Positions 22,301 through 34,300 of a DNA stretch of 64,000 nucleotides are shown here, piece after piece. Under the pieces are notes generated by a model that did no database searches, was not told the DNA's origin, and worked only from the letters and a program-made list of their open reading frames with translations. Numbering within the stretch: the first letter of the stretch is position 1; every line of letters begins with the position of its first letter. This DNA comes from Phaeosaccion multiseriatum (Eukaryota; Ochrophyta, other classes), in contig OZ218961.1 in the NCBI GenBank assembly GCA_965112735.1, forward strand, positions 2,728,001 through 2,792,000. Direction: 5' to 3'. Made by a program: the position numbers and the translations under genes.

Positions 22301-24630
22301 CCCTCCTCCTCTACCACTACCACCTGGTCCCCCGCCTCCTCATGCACCTGCTGCTGCTGCTGCTGCTGCTGCTGCGGGGAGGATATCTGCCGTAGCTCAT
22401 CCTGCCGCTTCCACGTGGCGAGAGCCCAGCAAAATTTGGCCAGGGGCGATGGCCGAAAGTCCCTAAATCGCTCCTCCGCCCGGCCCAACAGCGCCAACGC
22501 CAACTCCTGCTGCAGGCCGTACGTGGAGCCCGTGCTTCCGTGGTGGCCGTGGCTACCGTGGCGGGTGTTGATACCTGCACCCATGGGCCCAGTCTCGCCC
22601 TCGCTGGTTGCCGCTTCTCCGGTCTCGGCGCCTTCGAAGGAGGGGTTGCGGCCCACACCAAGGGAGTCCTCTTCTCCTCGCGCCCGCCTTTGCAGATGAG
22701 GGTGGTCATGGGCGAGACTGGTTTGGGCGGAGGCGCTATTGACAGGTCCTCTCTCTCCGCCTTCTTGATCCACCCCCCCCACCCCGGTCTCTGTGTCCAT
22801 TCCACCTGGTAATGAGTGAGCCCCTAACCCCTCACTGTTACTAATACTGGCACCACTGCTCCTTCTTTGGTGGTCGAAGCTGAAGAAGCCAGCGCGGGTC
22901 AGCCCCCACGCCAGCTTGGAAACATCCGCAGCGCACATGACTGAGATTTCCCCCAGACTCTCCCTCGCCAACTTTGTAAACAGTGCCGGAGGTCGCGGGT
23001 GAATGTCGCCGAAAGTCGAGGCCAGACTCGCGAGCTCTTTCCCCTTGAGCTCCCCTGCCTGCAGGGCCATCACCCTTGCAGCAATAGCCGTGAAGATTGC
23101 ATGCCGTCCCCCACTACTGTTGCCTCTGGATACCACTCCTCCACCGTCTCCTGCATCGCTTGTTTCGTCAGCTCCTTCCCCCCTACCGGCGCCGACATCC
23201 ACATCCACACCAGCGCCCTCGACAACACCGCTGCTGCCTCTGTTTCCCTCACCATCCTCCTCATCGCCGTCGTCCTGATCACCGCCACCAAAGCCGTACT
23301 CGCACACCCGCAGAGACCATGCCAAGTTCCCTAGGTCATGTGGGGGAAGCGACTCAAGCTGCGGGGCCAGTACAGCAACGGCGGCAGGCACGACACCGTC
23401 GTCGGCGTATTCGAGCTTGGTGCGTGCGTAGGCAAAGGCTAAGATACAGGTCGAGACATCCGTCACGGACATGACCGCACTCCGCATGGCCGCTTGCCTC
23501 TCCTCGAGAGGCGAAGACGATGACGGAGATGGCGGAGAGGGTGGTGATGCAACGGTGGAGCTATCTGAACGCTCATCCTCTCCCACTTGTGCTGGGGGGG
23601 GGTGTTTAGCAGACTCTGCTAAGAGAGAGGCCGAGGCCAGAGAAGACGCCTCCATCCTGTGCGTCAGCTCCTCGTCAATAGAGTGCAGCAGCGCGTCCCT
23701 TCCCTGACACCCCAGAAGCGACAGCGACCACACCGCCTTGCTGAGCGAGGCGGTATCCACCTCGCCCTCTGTGGCAACATCCCCCCTCCCCACCAGCCCG
23801 TCATCTCCGACAATGAGGGAGCTCTCCAGTACCTCCAGTAAGCGCTCAAAGCGGTGGGCATCCTTGCCTACAGATGTGGCTCCTCCTCCCATCTTGCCAC
23901 TGCCCCCTTCTCCTCCTGCGCGAGCCTCTCTTCCGAGTGTGCCAGCCGCAAAGCCCTCCTCTTCCTCTCCAGGGGGGAGAGACGCAAGCCGGTAGAGGAC
24001 CAGGGCGGCCAGCGTTCCGTCCTCCGCAGTGGCTCGTGATATACGGAGCATATCTGTGAGTGACAACGCAGTAAAGAAATAATCAGAAGCCCGTCGATTT
24101 CAACACTTCCCTTTCTCCCTCCTTTCTTGCCCACTGCGCTCCCGCCTCCCCCGGGCTTACCACCCAAAACCCCTCCTCTTACCATCGACATTTGTCTTGA
24201 TGGCGGGGATACTCTCAGACAGCTTCAGCAAGGCCGTTCGAGAGCTCGCAACCGCGATGAGCTCGCTCAGGGATGGGGGGGGTGCGGGTGCTGCTGGTGC
24301 TTCTGCTGGTGCTGCTTCTACTGCTGGAGCTGCTGCTGCTGCTTCTGCAGCTACTTCTGCTGTCCCTTCTCTTATTCCTGCTACTGGTCCTTCTCCGGCG
24401 GGGCTGAGAGAGCCTCCTCGCACCAACGACACGTGGGTCGCACTCGTCGCTCTCGTTCTCAATACCTCGCGCGCACTCGCACTGTGCATGGAGCATGAGG
24501 ATCCTTCCGCCGCTTCGCTCAATGAGTGCGTAGCAACGCATTGGGAACAGAAGAGGACGATCGCCGTCCCTCTTAGCTTCTTCATGTCGTGCTCAATAAA
24601 ATCAACTTCCTCACTTTGGTGGTGGCCCAT
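19399..24630 (-). CDS. OPR/FAST-kinase-like helical-repeat protein, probable organellar RNA-binding factor, 5 exons, 1392 aa
   Basis: The exons are 24630-24183, 24053-21512, 21289-21175, 20722-19910 and 19659-19399; the phases agree and sum to 1393 codons. At least eleven copies of a short helical motif are spread along it, for example DLGNLAWSLRV, DVSKLAWGLTRAGFF, PLAKFCWALATW, DVARILWAYGTIV, QLCEVLWSLAAM, HLTRLAWAHATIG, DLAHVIWALGALG, ELCRVMWATASLR and EMRDILWALSFM. Such repeats occur in nucleus-encoded regulators of chloroplast and mitochondrial RNA (Tbc2/OPR and FASTK families). I do not see a C-terminal RAP domain. Low-complexity Ser, Glu and Gly inserts separate the repeats. Intron 3 contains a long CA/CG run (21070-21175) next to its donor. 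Exon 4 needs an AAG acceptor. The start is the first Met after an in-frame stop, and it shows no clear transit peptide, so an upstream exon is possible. Confidence 0.8.
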
Positions 24631-25058
24631 AGGCTTTGGATTTTGAGCTTCTCAAATGACAACATACGAATGACCAATATTAACGGTTAAGCACAAACAC
24701 TAGTTGCCCATAGGGGGAGTTCCTGGACCATTTGAATCATTACGAGGAGGAGTGGAATAGGAAAGGGACTGCTGCGCAGACAGCAAGCTCTCGCGATCGC
24801 CGCACCCCGGCCGCAGAAAGGGTTTGTTAAAATTAAAAAAAGCGGGTTGTGAAATTGGGTGAGCTATCTAGGAGGCGGCCATGGCGAATCCCTTCTCAGT
24901 CGTAGGTAAGTGAAGCACGCCATCATCGGATCCGACAGTAGAGCAGTAGCAGCAGCAACAGTACCAACAACAGTAGTGGCAACAGCAGCGCCCAACTCCC
25001 CCCTCCTCTTCGTATTCCCCCCCTCCGCGATCTTCCTGGGGCAGAGGACCCATAGAAA
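24631..25058. other. Divergent intergenic region
   Basis: This lies between the minus-strand helical-repeat gene and the plus-strand giant gene, so it should hold the promoter of the former. I see an A/T-rich patch at 24830-24850 and CAG/CAA repeats at 24940-24990, but no gene I can support. Confidence 0.4.
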
Positions 25059-25150
25059 ATGAGCAAAAAGGGGGGAGCAGGATCGTATAAAAGCTCTTTA
25101 GAACATGAGCAAAAGGGGGGGAGCAGGATAGCATACAAGCTCTTTAGTAC
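25059..25150 (+). promoter_or_regulatory. Tandemly duplicated TATA-containing promoter element of the giant gene
   Basis: Two copies of a 46-bp segment lie head to tail (25059 and 25105). The first carries GTATAAAAG (25085-25093), a good TATA box. In the second the same place reads GCATACAAG, which has decayed. The C2-coding exon of the giant gene begins about 150-200 bp downstream, a plausible distance for a transcription start near 25115. Both short ATG frames in the element are closed quickly. Confidence 0.5.
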
Positions 25151-25300
25151 CGAAGAGGCATCTCTGAGCTTTCCTTGGTGGTTGTACAGCGCCTCCTCCT
25201 CCTCCTCCTGCTGCTGCTGCTGCTGCTCCTGCTGCTGCTGCTCCTGCTGCTGCTCAACTATCCCTTCTCCCTCATGTCCTTCAACTTGGCCCCGCTATAG

Positions 25301-28300
25301 TCGTCGATTGCCGCAACCTGGAGCCAGTGGGAGAGAGCACCTACGTGGAGGTTCAGCTCATCGTCCCTGGAGAGAGACACCGCGCTCAGGGATGCAGCGC
25401 TGTGGACGAGGCCGTCAATCCCGTGTGGGAGGAGGAGCACCTAGCCTTGTGAGTCAACAGCCCCAGCTAACCTCCTTCATGTTGGGCATAAGTATGGCAG
25501 CGCGACCTCCATGCGTCCTTTCCCTGACAAACCGCAATACTTTGACTTGCTGCTTCTGTCTTGAACTTCATCCCCACCATGTGCTTTGGCAGCGATACCG
25601 ACTCCACAGGGCGCGTCGGAGATGTGGAGATGCGAGTATTCCAAACCGATGGACGGGGAGCCACGCCACAGCTGGTGGGAGAGTGTATACAACCCTTAAG
25701 CAAGCTCATTGGGAACCTGCACCGCAAGACCTTTCGGTTGCAGGCAGCGGGAGGAGGAAGCAGCAAGGGCGTCATCCGAATTAGCACGGCCTACGGTGAC
25801 GAGGACGAGCGAGGCCGGAGAGAAACAGGGGACCTAGATGATCTCGAGGAAGGAATGACGTGTGAGGTCAACTACAAGGGAAGTGGTCAGTACTACCCCG
25901 GACAGATCACTCGGCTGCACAGCGATGGAACGTGCGACATCAACTACGACGACGGAGAGAAGGAGACGCGCGTGGAGCCCTCCTCCATCAGGGGGGCACA
26001 GAACGCTCCTCCCTCGCCGCGCAGTCGGAATCAAAGTCCTACCATGAGAGCGAGTCGAGGTAGAGGGGATGCTCATGAAGCGAATAAGGGCCGCAACAAG
26101 CTGGAGGAGGGCATGAAGGTGGAGGCCAACTATAGAGGCAAAGGGCGGTACTACCCTGGGCGTATCGCTCGCGTGCACCGAGACGGCACTTGCGACATTG
26201 ATTATGACGATGGCGATAAGGCGCTGAGGATGGAGCCTGATATGGTGAGGGTCAAGGGGGGAGGAGCGAGTCGAGGAGCGAGTCGAGGAAGGGGAGCCGC
26301 TCAGGACAGCGAGGATGAGGGCAGCAACAAGCTGGAGGAGGGCATGAAGGTGGAGGCCAACTATAGAGGCAAAGGGCGGTACTACCCTGGGCGTATCGCT
26401 CGTGTACACCGAGACGGCACTTGCGACATTGATTACGACGATGGCGAGAAGGAGAGAATGCTTGAGCCGAGCCTCGTCAGAGTAAAGGGCAGAGGGAGAT
26501 CGGGAAGCCCTGTCAGAGCCAGAGCCGGTGCGGCATCGACAGAGAAGCTGGCCGTGGGTGATAGGGTGGAGGGCAACTACAAAGGCAAGGGGCGGTGGTA
26601 CAAGGGCAAGATCTCTCGCGCCTGGCTCAATGGATCATACGATATCGAGTACGATGACGGTGAGAAGGAGACCAGGGTAGCCAGGGAGCTGATCAGAGAG
26701 CGCGATGGAGGAGGCGGTAGGAGAGGAGGAGCAGCTCAGGAGAGCGAGGATGAGGGCCGCACAAGGCTGGAGGAGGGCATGAAGGTGGAGGCCAACTATA
26801 GAGGCAAAGGGCGGTACTACCCTGGGCATATCGCTCGCGTACACAGAGACGGTACCTGCGACATTGACTATGACGACGGCGATAAGGCGATGAGGATGGA
26901 GCCTGATATGGTGAGGGTCAAGGGGGGAGGAGCGAGTCGAGGAGCGAGTCGAGGAAGGGGAGCCGCTCAGGACAGCGAGGATGAGGGCAGCAACAAGCTG
27001 GCGGAGGGCATGAAAGTGGAGGCCAACTATAGAGGCAAAGGGCGGTACTACCCTGGGCGTATCGCTCGTGTACACCGAGACGGCACCTGCGACATTGACT
27101 ACGACGATGGCGATAAGGCCATGAGGATGGAGCCTGATATGGTGAGGGTCAAGGCGGGAGGAGCGAGTCGAGGAAGGGGGGCCGCTCAGGACAGCGAGGA
27201 TGAGGGCAGCAACAAGCTGGAGGAGGGTATGAAGGTGGAGGCCAACTACAGAGGCAAAGGGCGGTACTACCCTGGGCGTATCGCTCGTGTACACCGAGAC
27301 GGCACTTGCGACATTGATTACGACGATGGCGAGAAGGAGAGAATGCTTGAGCCGAGCCTCGTCAGAGTAAAGGGCAGAGGGAGATCGGGAAGCCCTGTCA
27401 GAGCCAGAGCCGGTGCGGCATCGACAGAGAAGCTGGCTGTGGGTGATAGGGTGGAGGGCAACTACAAAGGCAAGGGGCGGTGGTACAAGGGCAAGATCTC
27501 TCGCGCCTGGCTCAATGGATCATACGATATCGAGTACGATGACGGTGAGAAGGAGACCAGGGTAGCCAGGGAGCTGATCAGAGAGCGCGATGGAGGAGGC
27601 GGTAGGAGAGGAGGAGCAGCTCAGGACAGCGAGGATGAGGGAAGGGGCAAGCTGGAGGAGGGCATGAAGGTGGAGGCCAACTACAGAGGCAAAGGGCGGT
27701 ACTATCCTGGGCGTATCGCTCGTGTACACCGAGACGGCACCTGCGACATTGACTATGACGATGGCGATAAGGCGATGAGGATGGAGCCTGATATGGTGAG
27801 GGTCAAGGGGGGAGGAGCGAGTCGAGGAGCGAGTCGAGGAAGGGGAGGAGCTCAGGACAGCGAGGATGAGGGCAGCAACAAGCTGGAGGAGGGTATGAAG
27901 GTGGAGGCCAACTACAGAGGCAAAGGGCGGTACTACCCTGGGCGTATCGCTCGCATACACCGAGACGGCACTTGCGACATTGATTATGACGATGGTGAGA
28001 AGGCGATGAGGATGGAGCCTGACATGGTGAGGGTCACGGGGGGAGGAGCGAGTCGAGGAGCGAGTCGAGGAAGGGGAGGAGCTCAGGACAGCGAGGATGA
28101 GGGCAGCAACAAGCTGGAGGAGGGCATGAAGGTGGAGGCCAACTACAGAGGCAAAGGGCGGTACTACCCTGGGCGTATCGCTCGCGTGCATCGAGACGGC
28201 ACCTGCGATATTGATTACGACGATGGTGATAAGGCGGTGAGGATGGAGCCTGATATGGTGAGGGTCAAGGGGGGAGGAGCGAGTCGAGGAGCGAGTCGAG

Positions 28301-31300
28301 GAAGGGGAGGAGCTCAGGACAGCGAGGATGAGGGCAGCAACAAGCTGGAGGAGGGCATGAAGGTGGAGGCCAACTACAGAGGCAAAGGGCGGTACTACCC
28401 TGGGCGTATCGCTCGCGTGCATCGAGACGGCACCTGCGATATCGACTATGATGATGGTGAGAAGGAGAGAATGCTTGAGCCGAGCCTCATCAGAGTAAAG
28501 GACAGAGGGAGATCGGGAAGCCCTGTCAGAGCCAGAGCCGGTGCGGCATCGACAGAGAAGCTGGCTGTGGGTGATAGGGTGGAGGGCAACTACAAAGGCA
28601 AGGGGCGGTGGTACAAGGGCAAGATCTCTCGCGCCTGGCTCAATGGATCATACGATATCGAGTACGATGACGGTGAGAAGGAGACCAGGGTAGCCAGGGA
28701 GCTGATCAGAGAGCGCGATGGAGGGAGAGAAGGAGGAAGGGCCGGTCAGGACAGCGAGGATGAGGGAAGGGGCAAGCTGGAGGAGGGCATGAAGGTGGAG
28801 GCCAACTATAGAGGCAAGGGGCGGTACTACCCTGGGCGTATCGCTCGTGTACACAGAGACGGCACCTGCGACATTGACTATGACGATGGCGATAAGGCGC
28901 TGAGGATGGAGCCTGATATGGTGAGGGTCAAGGGGGGAGGAGCGAGTCGAGGAGCGAGTCGAGGAAGGGGAGGAGCTCAGGACAGCGAGGATGAGGGCAG
29001 CAACAAGCTGGAGGAGGGCATGAAGGTGGAGGCCAACTACAGAGGCAAAGGGCGGTACTACCCTGGGCGTATCGCTCGTGTACACAGGGACGGTACCTGC
29101 GACATTGATTACGACGATGGTGATAAGGCGATGAGGATGGAGCCTGGCATGGTGAGGGTCAAGGGCAGGGGGACATCAGGAAGCCCCGTCAGAGCCAGAG
29201 CAGGCGCCTCGTCGACAGAGAAGCTGGCCGTGGGTGATAGGGTGGAGGGCAACTACAAAGGCAAGGGGCGGTGGTACAAGGGCAAGATCTCTCGCGCCTG
29301 GCTCAATGGGTCATACGATATCGAGTACGATGACGGCGAGAAGGAGACCAGGGTAGCCAGGGAGCTGATCAGAGAGCGCGATGGAGGAGGCGGTAGGAGA
29401 GGAGGAGCAGCTCAGGATAGCGAGGATGAGGGAAGGGGCAAGCTGGAGGAGGGCATGAAGGTGGAGGCCAACTACAGAGGCAAAGGGCGGTACTACCCTG
29501 GGCGTATCGCTCGCGTACACCGAGACGGCACCTGCGACGTTGACTACGACGATGGCGATAAGGCCATGAGGATGGAGCCTGATATGGTGAGGGTCAAGGG
29601 GGGAGGAGCGAGTCGAGGAGCGAGTCGAGGAAGGGGAGGAGCTCAGGACAGCGAGGATGAGGGCAGCAACAAGCTGGAGGAGGGCATGAAGGTGGAGGCC
29701 AACTACAGAGGCAAAGGGCGGTACTACCCTGGTCGTATCGCTCGTGTACACCGAGACGGCACCTGCGACATTGATTACGACGATGGCGAGAAGGAGAGAA
29801 TGCTTGAGCCGAGCCTCGTCAGAGTAAAGGGCAGAGGGAGATCGGGAAGCCCTGTCAGAGCCAGAGCCGGTGCGGCATCGACAGAGAAGCTGGCCGTGGG
29901 TGATAGGGTGGAGGGCAACTACAAAGGCAAGGGGCGGTGGTACAAGGGCAAGATCTCTCGCGCCTGGCTCAATGGATCATACGATATCGAGTACGATGAC
30001 GGTGAGAAGGAGACCAGGGTAGCCAGGGAGCTGATCAGAGAGCGCGATGGAGGGAGAGAAGGAGGAAGGGCCGGTCAGGAGAGCGAGGATGAGGGAAGGC
30101 GCAAGCTGGAGGAGGGTATGAAGGTGGAGGCCAACTACAGAGGCAAAGGGCGGTACTACCCTGGGCGTATCGCTCGCGTACACAGAGACGGCACCTGCGA
30201 CATTGACTATGACGATGGTGAGAAGGCGATGAGGATGGAGCCTGATATGGTGAGGGTCAAGGGGGGAGGAGCGAGTCGAGGAGCGAGTCGAGGAAGGGGA
30301 GGAGCTCAGGACAGCGAGGATGAGGGTCGTACAAGGCTGGAAGAGGGCATGAAGGTGGAGGCCAACTACAGAGGCAAAGGGCGGTACTACCCTGGGCGTA
30401 TCGCTCGCATACACCGAGACGGCACCTGCGACATTGATTATGACGATGGCGATAAGGCGATGAGGATGGAGCCTGACATGGTGAGGGTCAAGGGCAGGGG
30501 GACATCAGGAAGCCCCGTCAGAGCCAGAGCAGGCGCCTCATCGACAGAGAAGCTGGCTGTGGGTGATAGGGTGGAGGGCAACTACAAAGGCAAGGGGCGG
30601 TGGTACAAGGGCAAGATCTCTCGCGCCTGGCTCAATGGGTCATACGATATCGAGTACGATGACGGTGAGAAGGAGACCAGGGTAGCCAGGGAGCTGATCA
30701 GAGAGCGCGATGGAGGAGGCGGTAGGAGAGGAGGAGCAGCTCAGGACAGCGAGGATGAGGGCAGCAACAAGCTGGAGGAGGGCATGAAGGTGGAGGCCAA
30801 CTATAGAGGCAAAGGGCGGTACTACCCTGGGCGTATCGCTCGTGTACACCGAGACGGCACCTGCGACATTGATTACGACGATGGCGAGAAGGCGCTGAGG
30901 ATGGAGCCTGATATGGTGAGGGTCAAGGGGGGAGGAGCGAGTCGAGGAGCGAGTCGAGGAAGGGGAGGAGCTCAGGACAGCGAGGATGAGGGCAGCAACA
31001 AGCTGGAGGAGGGCATGAAGGTGGAGGCCAACTATAGAGGCAAAGGGCGGTACTACCCTGGGCGTATCGCTCGTGTACACAGAGACGGCACTTGCGATAT
31101 TGATTATGACGATGGTGAGAAGGCGATGAGGATGGAGCCTGACATGGTGAGGGTCAAGGGGGGAGGAGCGAGTCGAGGAGCGAGTCGAGGAAGGGGGGCC
31201 GCTCAGGACAGCGAGGATGAGGGCAGCAACAAGCTGGAGGAGGGCATGAAGGTGGAGGCCAACTACAGAGGCAAAGGGCGGTACTACCCTGGGCGTATCG

Positions 31301-34300
31301 CTCGTGTACACAGGGACGGCACCTGCGACATTGACTACGACGATGGCGATAAGGCGATGAGGATGGAGCCTGACATGGTGAGGGTCAAGGGCAGGGGGAC
31401 ATCAGGAAGCCCCGTCAGAGCCAGAGCCGGTGCGGCATCGACAGAGAAGCTGGCCGTGGGTGATAGGGTGGAGGGCAACTACAAAGGCAAGGGGCGGTGG
31501 TACAAGGGCAAGATCTCTCGCGCCTGGCTCAATGGATCATACGATATTGAGTACGATGACGGCGAGAAGGAGACCAGGGTAGTCAGGGAGCTGATCAGAG
31601 AGCGCGATGGAGGGAGGGAAGGAGGAGGCGGAGGAAGAGAGAGACGAAATGAGAGCAGGGGGCGGCGGACAGGATCGATCGGAGACAGCGAGGATGAGGA
31701 GCGTGCAAAGCCGCGCAGTGGGAGCAGAACGAGAAGGACAAGTAGAGGCAGAGAGGACGAAGAGGCTGTGAGGAAGGCGCGAACAAGGCGGTTTGGAGGG
31801 GGGAGCGACAGAAGCGATGAAGAGGAGGACGACAGCAGCGTTGGGGGTGGAGGAAGGCGGAGAAAGAGAGGCAGAGATGATGGAAGGGACAGCGGAAGAG
31901 GAGGCGGGGGAGGAGAAGGAGTGGGCCGATCGTACTCCAGTCGCAGCCGGGATGGGCGGCGACGGCGGGGAGAAGATGGGGATGAAGATGAGGATGAGGC
32001 ATCTGAGGGGGAGGAAGGACGGGAGGAGGGGCGGCGGAAGCGCAAGCAGCCGCTCATCAAGAGGAAGGATGAAGTCAAGTGTTGTTGGAGGAGAACCAAC
32101 GCCTATGCCCGGGCGAAGCGGACCGCGGTGTGGAAGGAAGGAACGGTACTAGCGGCGCACTCGGATGGAACGTTCTCCATTCGGTATAGAGACGGAGGGG
32201 CGATGGTGGACGATGCCCCCGCGGACACCGTCAAACTGAAATTCAACAACGAGGGTGAGGGCAGCAGCAGCACCCGCAGCACCAGAACGAAGAAGAGGAA
32301 GGGTGGGAGTGAAGAAGAAGGAAGCAGTGGAGATGACGAGGAGGGAGGGGGAGGAAGGCGCGGGGGCCGAAGCGGGGTCAAGCGGGGCCGGTCCACAGTG
32401 ACGACAAAAGCTCCGGCGGCGGACGGGTGGGCCTTTGTGCATCACATGGCGGAAACCTTGTACGAGCGTAAGGCCATAAGTAAGAAGCCCCCCCCCCTGG
32501 AAAAAATTGAGCGGGAAGTTCGCCGGGAGGAGCGGGAGCAGGAGATGAAGGACGAGGAGGAAACCAAGGAGGGTGGCGTCGACTTGAATGTCGAGCGCAT
32601 CGAAAAAATCCTGGGGAGGAGAGAGATGTTGCGCCTCCGCGACGCCTTCGTGCAGTCTGATGTCGATGATGTGGGCGACTTGGACACAGGGGCGGCAGCG
32701 GCAGCGTACCTTCGACTGGGGAGGAGGGTGGCCAAGGAGGACGTGAAGCGCTACCTTCGAGCGGCCTATCCGGACAGGTACAAACAGGCAGCCATGCGCC
32801 ACTCGGTGGGATTTACGGACTTCGTCAAGGCATTTGCGTGGGTGTTTTATAGCGAGAGCCTGTTGAAGGACATGGGCATCGGGGAGGACGAGGAGGAGGA
32901 GGAGGAGGAGGAGGGGGAGGAGGAGGGGGGGGGGGCGTGGAGTGAAGACTCGGAGAGGCGGAGAGCGAGCGGAAAGAAGCGCTCTGTGCGAGGCAGCAGC
33001 ATCAGCAGGGGAGGGGGGGGGTCTCGGTCCTACTCACCCACCAAGCGGAGCGGAGGAGCAGGAGGAGGAGGGCGCACGCGAAGGGTTGGTTTCGGGTTAG
33101 GCCAGGGAGGGGGAGGAGGAGGAGTAGGCGGAGGAGGAGAGGGAGGAGGGGGAGGATTGGAGATGTGGGCCCAGAGGATGGGACGAAAAGAGATGAGCAA
33201 GGTGGAGCGGGTGTTCGAAAGGAGGGCTACGGAGGGGAGGGAGGGGAGGCGCGGCCTCAAGGTGAGTCAGTGAGTGAGTGAGTGAGTGAGTGAGTGAGTG
33301 AGTGAGTGAGTGAGTGAGTGAGTGAGTGAGTGAGTGAGTTAGCGAGTGAGTGAGTGAGTGAGTGAGTGAGTGAGTGAGTGAGTGAGTGAGTGAGTAAGTG
33401 TGTTAGTGAGTGAGTGAGTGAGCGAGTGAGTGAGTGAGTGAGTGAGTGAGTGAATGAGTGAGTGAGTGAGTGAGTGAGTGAGTGGGTGAGTGAGTGAGTG
33501 AGTGAGTGAGTGAGGGAGGGAGGGAGGGAGGGAGGGAGGGAGGGCAGAGAAGAGGGGAGGGGAGGCCCACTCACCCGTGTAGAGGGGCAGAGAGCGAGAC
33601 GCACACACCTGTACACACCTACTCACCCACGCACACACGCACCCGTACCTCCACACACCTACGCACGCACGCACCCACACCCACATCCTTACACACCTTC
33701 GCACCCCCGCATCACACACACACATGTATACACACCCACGCACGCACACACATACACACGCACGCACGCACACGCACACACGCACGCACCATCCCGTAGG
33801 TGAAGGAGCTCCGCGGCGCCTTCTTGGACCTTGATCATGATATCAGCCCCGCACAGCTCAAGGCCTGGTGTCAGGAGATGGACCTCAGGGCGATGGACCG
33901 ACTCGGATTGGCAGGTGAGGCATGGGGAGAGGGGAGGGGAGGAGGGAGGGAGGGAGGGAGGGAGGGAGGGAGGGAGGGAGGGAGGGAGGGAGGGAGGGAG
34001 GGAGGGAGGGAGGGAGGGAGGGAGGGAGGGAGGGAGGGAGGGAGAGAGGGAGGGAGGGAGGGAAGGAGGGAGGGAGGAAGGGAGGGAGGGAGGGAGGGAA
34101 GGGCGCGATACCATGTTTCCCCCACACAACTACCAGCCGCACTCCACTGGCGCAATAGTGTAGTATTAAAGCGTCGTACTTAACATCGGATACTATTTCC
34201 TCTGTCCGTTTCTCCTCCCCTCCCCTCCCTGCACTCTCGCTCTCCCTGCCTTGTCGTTACATCACTGAACCTGCGCCACTGGACGGGACTCAACTGAACT

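Noticed and set aside
25059-25784. Plus-strand frame beginning MSKKGGAGSY as the start of the giant protein
   Set aside because: It is in a different frame from the C2 domain and runs through an intron; its ATG lies upstream of the TATA box.
27520-28422. Long minus-strand open frame (300 codons) opposite the Tudor array, with similar ones at 26635, 30640 and elsewhere
   Set aside because: They repeat with the same period as the plus-strand modules and arise from their codon composition; the plus-strand frame carries the domain pattern.
33257-33616. Minus-strand SLTH repeat protein
   Set aside because: It is only the translation of the (TGAG)n intron repeat.
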